This document shows, piece by piece, positions 5,213 through 8,083 of a stretch of DNA of 8,083 nt. Within the stretch, counting starts at the first letter, position 1, and the number at the start of each line of letters is the position of its first letter. Origin of the DNA: an uncultured Campylobacter sp. (GTDB lineage: Bacteria > Campylobacterota > Campylobacteria > Campylobacterales > Campylobacteraceae). Location of the stretch: the NCBI RefSeq assembly GCF_938045405.1, contig NZ_CALIMW010000003.1, positions 1 to 8,083 on the forward strand. The letters are read 5' to 3'. Made by a program: the position numbers and the translations under genes. Under the pieces are notes generated by a model that did not search any database, had not been told where the DNA came from, and saw only the letters and a program-made list of their open reading frames with translations.

Positions 5213-6553
5213 GTTCATTATCGATAGCAGCTCGGTGTTGTCTTTGGTTTTTAGCATCTTGGCGTATAAAAATTTTAGCGCCTCGACGTCGTCCATCGTC
5301 GAGATCGCCGAGCGCAACGCCCAGATCTTTTGCAAATTTTCACTGCCTTGTAAAAGCTCCTCTTTGCGCGTGCCGGACTTGGTAATGTTGATCGCCGGGT
5401 AAATTCTACGATCCGAGATGTTGCGATCGAGGATGATCTCGCTGTTGCCCGTGCCCTTGAACTCCTCGAAGATCACGTCGTCCATACGCGAGCCGGTCTC
5501 GATGAGCGCGGTAGCGACGATAGTGAGCGAGCCGCCGTTTTCGATATTTCGTGCCGCACCGAAGAAGCGCTTCGGTTTATGCAGGGCATTTGCGTCCACG
5601 CCGCCGCTTAGGACTTTGCCGCTGCTAGGCGTGACGGTGTTGTAAGCGCGCGCAAGGCGGGTGATGCTATCAAGCAAGATGACGACGTCCTTGCCGTTTT
5701 CGACGGCGCGTTTTGCCTTTTCGATGACGAGCTCGGCGACGCGGACGTGGTTGAACGCGGGCTGATCGAAGGTCGAGCTAAACACCTCGCCGCGCACGCT
5801 GCGCTCCATATCTGTCACCTCCTCGGGGCGCTCGTCGACTAGCAGCACCAAAAGCTCGACCTCGGGGTGGTTGCGCGTAATGCCGTTGGCAAGCTCCTTC
5901 ATGAGCTCCGTTTTACCGCTACGCGGAGGCGCCGTGATGAGCCCGCGCTGCCCCTTGCCGATCGGGGTGAAAAGATCGAGCACGCGACCGGTAAGGCGCA
6001 TAGGATCGTATTCAAGCTTGAGCTTTTCGGTCGGGAAAAGCGGCGTGAGATTATCAAATAGCGGACGCTCTCTGGCCTCTTGGATCGATTTGTAATTGAT
6101 CGCCTCGATCTTTAAGAGCGCGTAGTACTTCTCCTGATCCTTCGGCTCGCGCACCTGACCCGTGACGATGTCGCCGACGCGCAGGGCAAATTTGCGGATC
6201 TGACTTAGACTCACGTAGGCGTCGTTGGCGCTGTCGCTTAAATTTGAATCTATGCCGCGCAAAAAGCCGTAACCCTCGGCGGTAACCTCCAAAATCCCCG
6301 TAAAAAGTATGAAGCCGCCCTGCTTCGTCTGCATGCGTAAAATTTCAAAAACGAGCGCTTGGCGACGGAATTCTCGCGGGTTCTCGACGCCTAGCTCGTC
6401 TGCTATGGCGATGAGATTTTCAAGATCCATCGAGCGGAGCTCCTCGATCTGGTAGCCCTCGACGGGAACGTGCGTTTTAGCGTAAGTTTTTCTGCCGTTT
6501 TGATTAGAATTTGAAACGGCGGTCTGTGCGGAATTTTGATTTGTATTTTCCAT
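5207..6553 (-). CDS. rho: Transcription termination factor Rho
   Basis: Hexameric RNA-dependent ATPase that binds nascent RNA and releases it from RNA polymerase. The 448 residues contain the whole family architecture: an N-terminal helical domain (about 35-80), the cold-shock-like OB fold with RNP motif GYGFLR (94-99), and the RecA-type motor. The Walker A loop is ITAPPRSGKTE (206-216; Lys214, Thr215). Catalytic Glu241 sits in DERPEEVTD, the Walker B aspartate is Asp295 in VILLDSITRLARAY, the Q-loop region is GKVLSGGVDANAL (312-324), and the arginine finger is probably Arg383 in SDRRIYPAI. The first ~34 residues are a low-complexity Asn/Gln/Ser-rich tail absent from E. coli Rho. The ATG at 6553 is preceded by AGAGG at good spacing. 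rho lies 61 bases after accA with no terminator seen between them, so it is probably transcribed with fabF-accA. Confidence 0.98.
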   Translation of the reverse strand: MENTNQNSAQTAVSNSNQNGRKTYAKTHVPVEGYQIEELRSMDLENLIAIADELGVENPREFRRQALVFEILRMQTKQGGFILFTGILEVTAEGYGFLRGIDSNLSDSANDAYVSLSQIRKFALRVGDIVTGQVREPKDQEKYYALLKIEAINYKSIQEARERPLFDNLTPLFPTEKLKLEYDPMRLTGRVLDLFTPIGKGQRGLITAPPRSGKTELMKELANGITRNHPEVELLVLLVDERPEEVTDMERSVRGEVFSSTFDQPAFNHVRVAELVIEKAKRAVENGKDVVILLDSITRLARAYNTVTPSSGKVLSGGVDANALHKPKRFFGAARNIENGGSLTIVATALIETGSRMDDVIFEEFKGTGNSEIILDRNISDRRIYPAINITKSGTRKEELLQGSENLQKIWALRSAISTMDDVEALKFLYAKMLKTKDNTELLSIMNG

Positions 6554-6614
6554 TTGTCCTCTTAGAGTGTGAAGTTATTAAATTTGGTTTTAAAAAAGTC
6601 GCGAAATTTAAAAT

Positions 6615-7553
6615 TTAGTTTTCTTTATAAGCACCGAACCTTAAAATTTTTTGTTGTCTTCTGCTGATGAGCTCGTCTATGCTAAGATCGTCTAGCTTGT
6701 GCAGCTCGGTTAAGACGTAGTTTCCAAGCGCTTTTATCGCGCCGTCTTTATCTCTGTGGGCGCCCGTTTTAGGCTCCTTGATCACGTCGTCGATCAAGCC
6801 CAGCTCTTTTAGCTCCTCGGCGGTGATCTTTAACGCTTTCGTAGCGGCCTCGCTCTTACTTGGATCGTTCCACAAAATCGCAGCACAGCCTTCGGGAGAG
6901 ATGACTGAAAAGATTGAGTTTTGAAGCATCGCCAAACGATCGGCCACGCCGATCGCTAAAGCTCCGCCGCTACCGCCCTCGCCGATAACGACGGCGATCG
7001 TAGGGGTTTTAAGATCGCTAAGCTCATATAAATTTCGCGCGATAGCCTCGCTTTGACCGCGCTCCTCAGCTCCGAGTCCCGGATATGCGCCCGGAGTGTC
7101 GATCAAAAACAAAATAGGAAGGTTAAATTTCTCGGCAAGTTTCGCTACGCGCAGAGCCTTACGATAGCCCTCAGGATGCGGCATGCCGAAATTTCGCTTC
7201 AGCTTGTTTTTGGTACCGCGACCCTTCTGCTCGGCGATCACGGCAATTTTACGGTTGCCCATAATGCCCAGATAACACACGATCGAAGGATCGTCTCTAA
7301 AGGCGCGGTCGCCATGGAGCTCCCTGGCGTCCTGCAAAAGCGCGCGAATATAATCGATCGCGTAAGGGCGATCCGGATGGCGCGCAAGCTGAAGCCTTTG
7401 GTATTCGTTTAAATTCTTATAAACTTTAGAAATTTCTTTTTCGAGGTTCTTATTTAAAATTTCGACTGCGTCCTCATCGCCGCGAATTTTTGCAGCGGTG
7501 ATGTCCTCGTCGATCTGCTTTATAGACTTTTCGAAGTCCAGATAGCTCGCCAT
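6615..7553 (-). CDS. accA: Acetyl-CoA carboxylase, carboxyltransferase subunit alpha
   Basis: With AccD forms the carboxyltransferase that moves the carboxyl group from biotin on AccB to acetyl-CoA, giving malonyl-CoA, the first committed step of fatty-acid synthesis in the cytosol. At 312 residues it is full length. After a helical N-terminal region (1-60), the conserved core is intact: RHPDRPY (58-64), the acyl-CoA region QKGRGTKNKLKRNFGMPHPE (109-128), IDTPGAYPGLGAEERGQSEA (151-170), the glycine-rich oxyanion loop GEGGSGGALAIGVAD (191-205) and SPEGCAAILW (219-228). Its ATG shares one base with the fabF stop (TAATG), and only a weak AAGAG precedes it, so translation is probably coupled to fabF. 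rho follows on the same strand. Confidence 0.97.
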   Translation of the reverse strand: MASYLDFEKSIKQIDEDITAAKIRGDEDAVEILNKNLEKEISKVYKNLNEYQRLQLARHPDRPYAIDYIRALLQDARELHGDRAFRDDPSIVCYLGIMGNRKIAVIAEQKGRGTKNKLKRNFGMPHPEGYRKALRVAKLAEKFNLPILFLIDTPGAYPGLGAEERGQSEAIARNLYELSDLKTPTIAVVIGEGGSGGALAIGVADRLAMLQNSIFSVISPEGCAAILWNDPSKSEAATKALKITAEELKELGLIDDVIKEPKTGAHRDKDGAIKALGNYVLTELHKLDDLSIDELISRRQQKILRFGAYKEN

Positions 7554-8083
7554 TAATCTACTCTTTTGAAAATAAGCGACGCGTTCGTGCCGCCGAAGCC
7601 GAAATTATTGCTCATGACGCAATCGAGTTTGGCTTTTCTAGCGACGTTTGGCACATAGTCCAAATCGCAATCTGGATCTTTTGAAATTTGATTTATCGTA
7701 GGCGGTATGATGCCGTTTTGCATCGCTAAAAGGCTGATCGCAGCCTCTACCGCTCCGGCAGCGCCCAAGCAGTGTCCCAGCTGACCCTTGGTGGAGCTGA
7801 CCGCAGGCACTTTGCCCTCGCCGAAAAGCTCTTTTAACGCCGCGGTTTCGTTTTTATCGTTTATCGCAGTCGATGTTCCGTGAGCGTTGATATAATCAAT
7901 CTTCGGGCGCCCCGCCATCTCGTAGGCCTTTTTCATAGCGCGGATCGGACCGTCTAGGCTAGGCGAAGTGATATGATAGGCATCGCCGCTAGCGCCGAAT
8001 CCTACGAGCTCGCCGTAAATTTTAGCGCCGCGCGCTTTTGCGTCCTCTAGCTCTTCTAAAACTAAAGCCGCCGCGCCTTCACC
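7553..8083 (-). CDS. fabF: 3-oxoacyl-[acyl-carrier-protein] synthase II, 3' part
   Basis: Condenses malonyl-ACP with a growing acyl-ACP, the elongation step of fatty-acid synthesis. The window holds the last 176 residues; the frame is open to the right edge, so the 5' part with the nucleophilic cysteine lies outside. The visible part starts GEGAAALVLEELEDAKARG, then LVGFGASGDAYHIT, typical of FabF. Both catalytic histidines are present: NAHGTSTAINDK (visible residue 68) and STKGQLGHCLGAAGAVEA (visible residue 104, with its partner lysine). The C-terminal NNFGFGGTNASLIFKRVD is the standard end of the family. An internal ATG at 7936 is not the true start, since conserved sequence continues upstream of it. 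It is the first gene in reading order of fabF-accA-rho within the window and ends in a one-base overlap with accA. Confidence 0.97.
   Translation of the reverse strand, partial: GEGAAALVLEELEDAKARGAKIYGELVGFGASGDAYHITSPSLDGPIRAMKKAYEMAGRPKIDYINAHGTSTAINDKNETAALKELFGEGKVPAVSSTKGQLGHCLGAAGAVEAAISLLAMQNGIIPPTINQISKDPDCDLDYVPNVARKAKLDCVMSNNFGFGGTNASLIFKRVD

Noticed and set aside
7553..7936. A separate 127-residue gene starting at the ATG at 7936
   Set aside because: Conserved FabF sequence continues in frame upstream of this ATG to the window edge, so it is an internal methionine.

Overview
The window looks like chromosome from a GC-richer, probably oral, Campylobacter (gracilis/showae/rectus type). 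The reasons are a FAD-dependent thymidylate synthase of the epsilonproteobacterial kind, the fabF-accA pair, Rho with a variable N-terminal tail, and the dense use of AAATTT/AAATTTTA words in and between genes. The species is an inference. Most of the window is ordinary chromosome: about 50% GC by hand count on sample lines of rho and the transporter, with genes tightly packed.

Left part (1-2364), all on the minus strand: the first 15 codons of an unidentified gene that runs off the left edge, a DJ-1/PfpI-superfamily protein close to isonitrile hydratase, an unrecognised 248-residue soluble protein, and thyX. The unknown gene starts 35 bases after the thyX stop, so the two may share a transcript. 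The PfpI-like gene lies beyond a 220-base gap that holds a GC-rich inverted repeat and a possible promoter.

Middle part (2365-5206): a divergent promoter region separates thyX from a plus-strand sodium-coupled symporter of the NSS (SLC6/LeuT) family, followed by a short hairpin with a T-run that looks like a terminator. Next is an unrecognised membrane-anchored or exported protein with a TTG start. Its body is strikingly AT-rich (about 29% GC by hand count over 4261-4560), while its first ~45 codons resemble the host. This is the clearest accessory segment in the window. A 342-base gap follows, with several inverted repeats and a possible gene remnant.

Right part (5207-8083), all on the minus strand: fabF (3' part only), accA and rho, read in that order. 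The fabF stop and accA start share one base (TAATG), which suggests translational coupling of two fatty-acid synthesis genes. rho follows after 61 bases and ends in a hairpin that contains its own stop codon. FabF (chain elongation) and AccA (malonyl-CoA supply) act in the same pathway; Rho is a general transcription termination factor.

I found no phage, CRISPR, insertion sequence, tRNA or rRNA. I cannot demonstrate a complete new system. The best candidates for new biology are the AT-rich chimeric gene at 4034-4864 and the unknown gene downstream of thyX.
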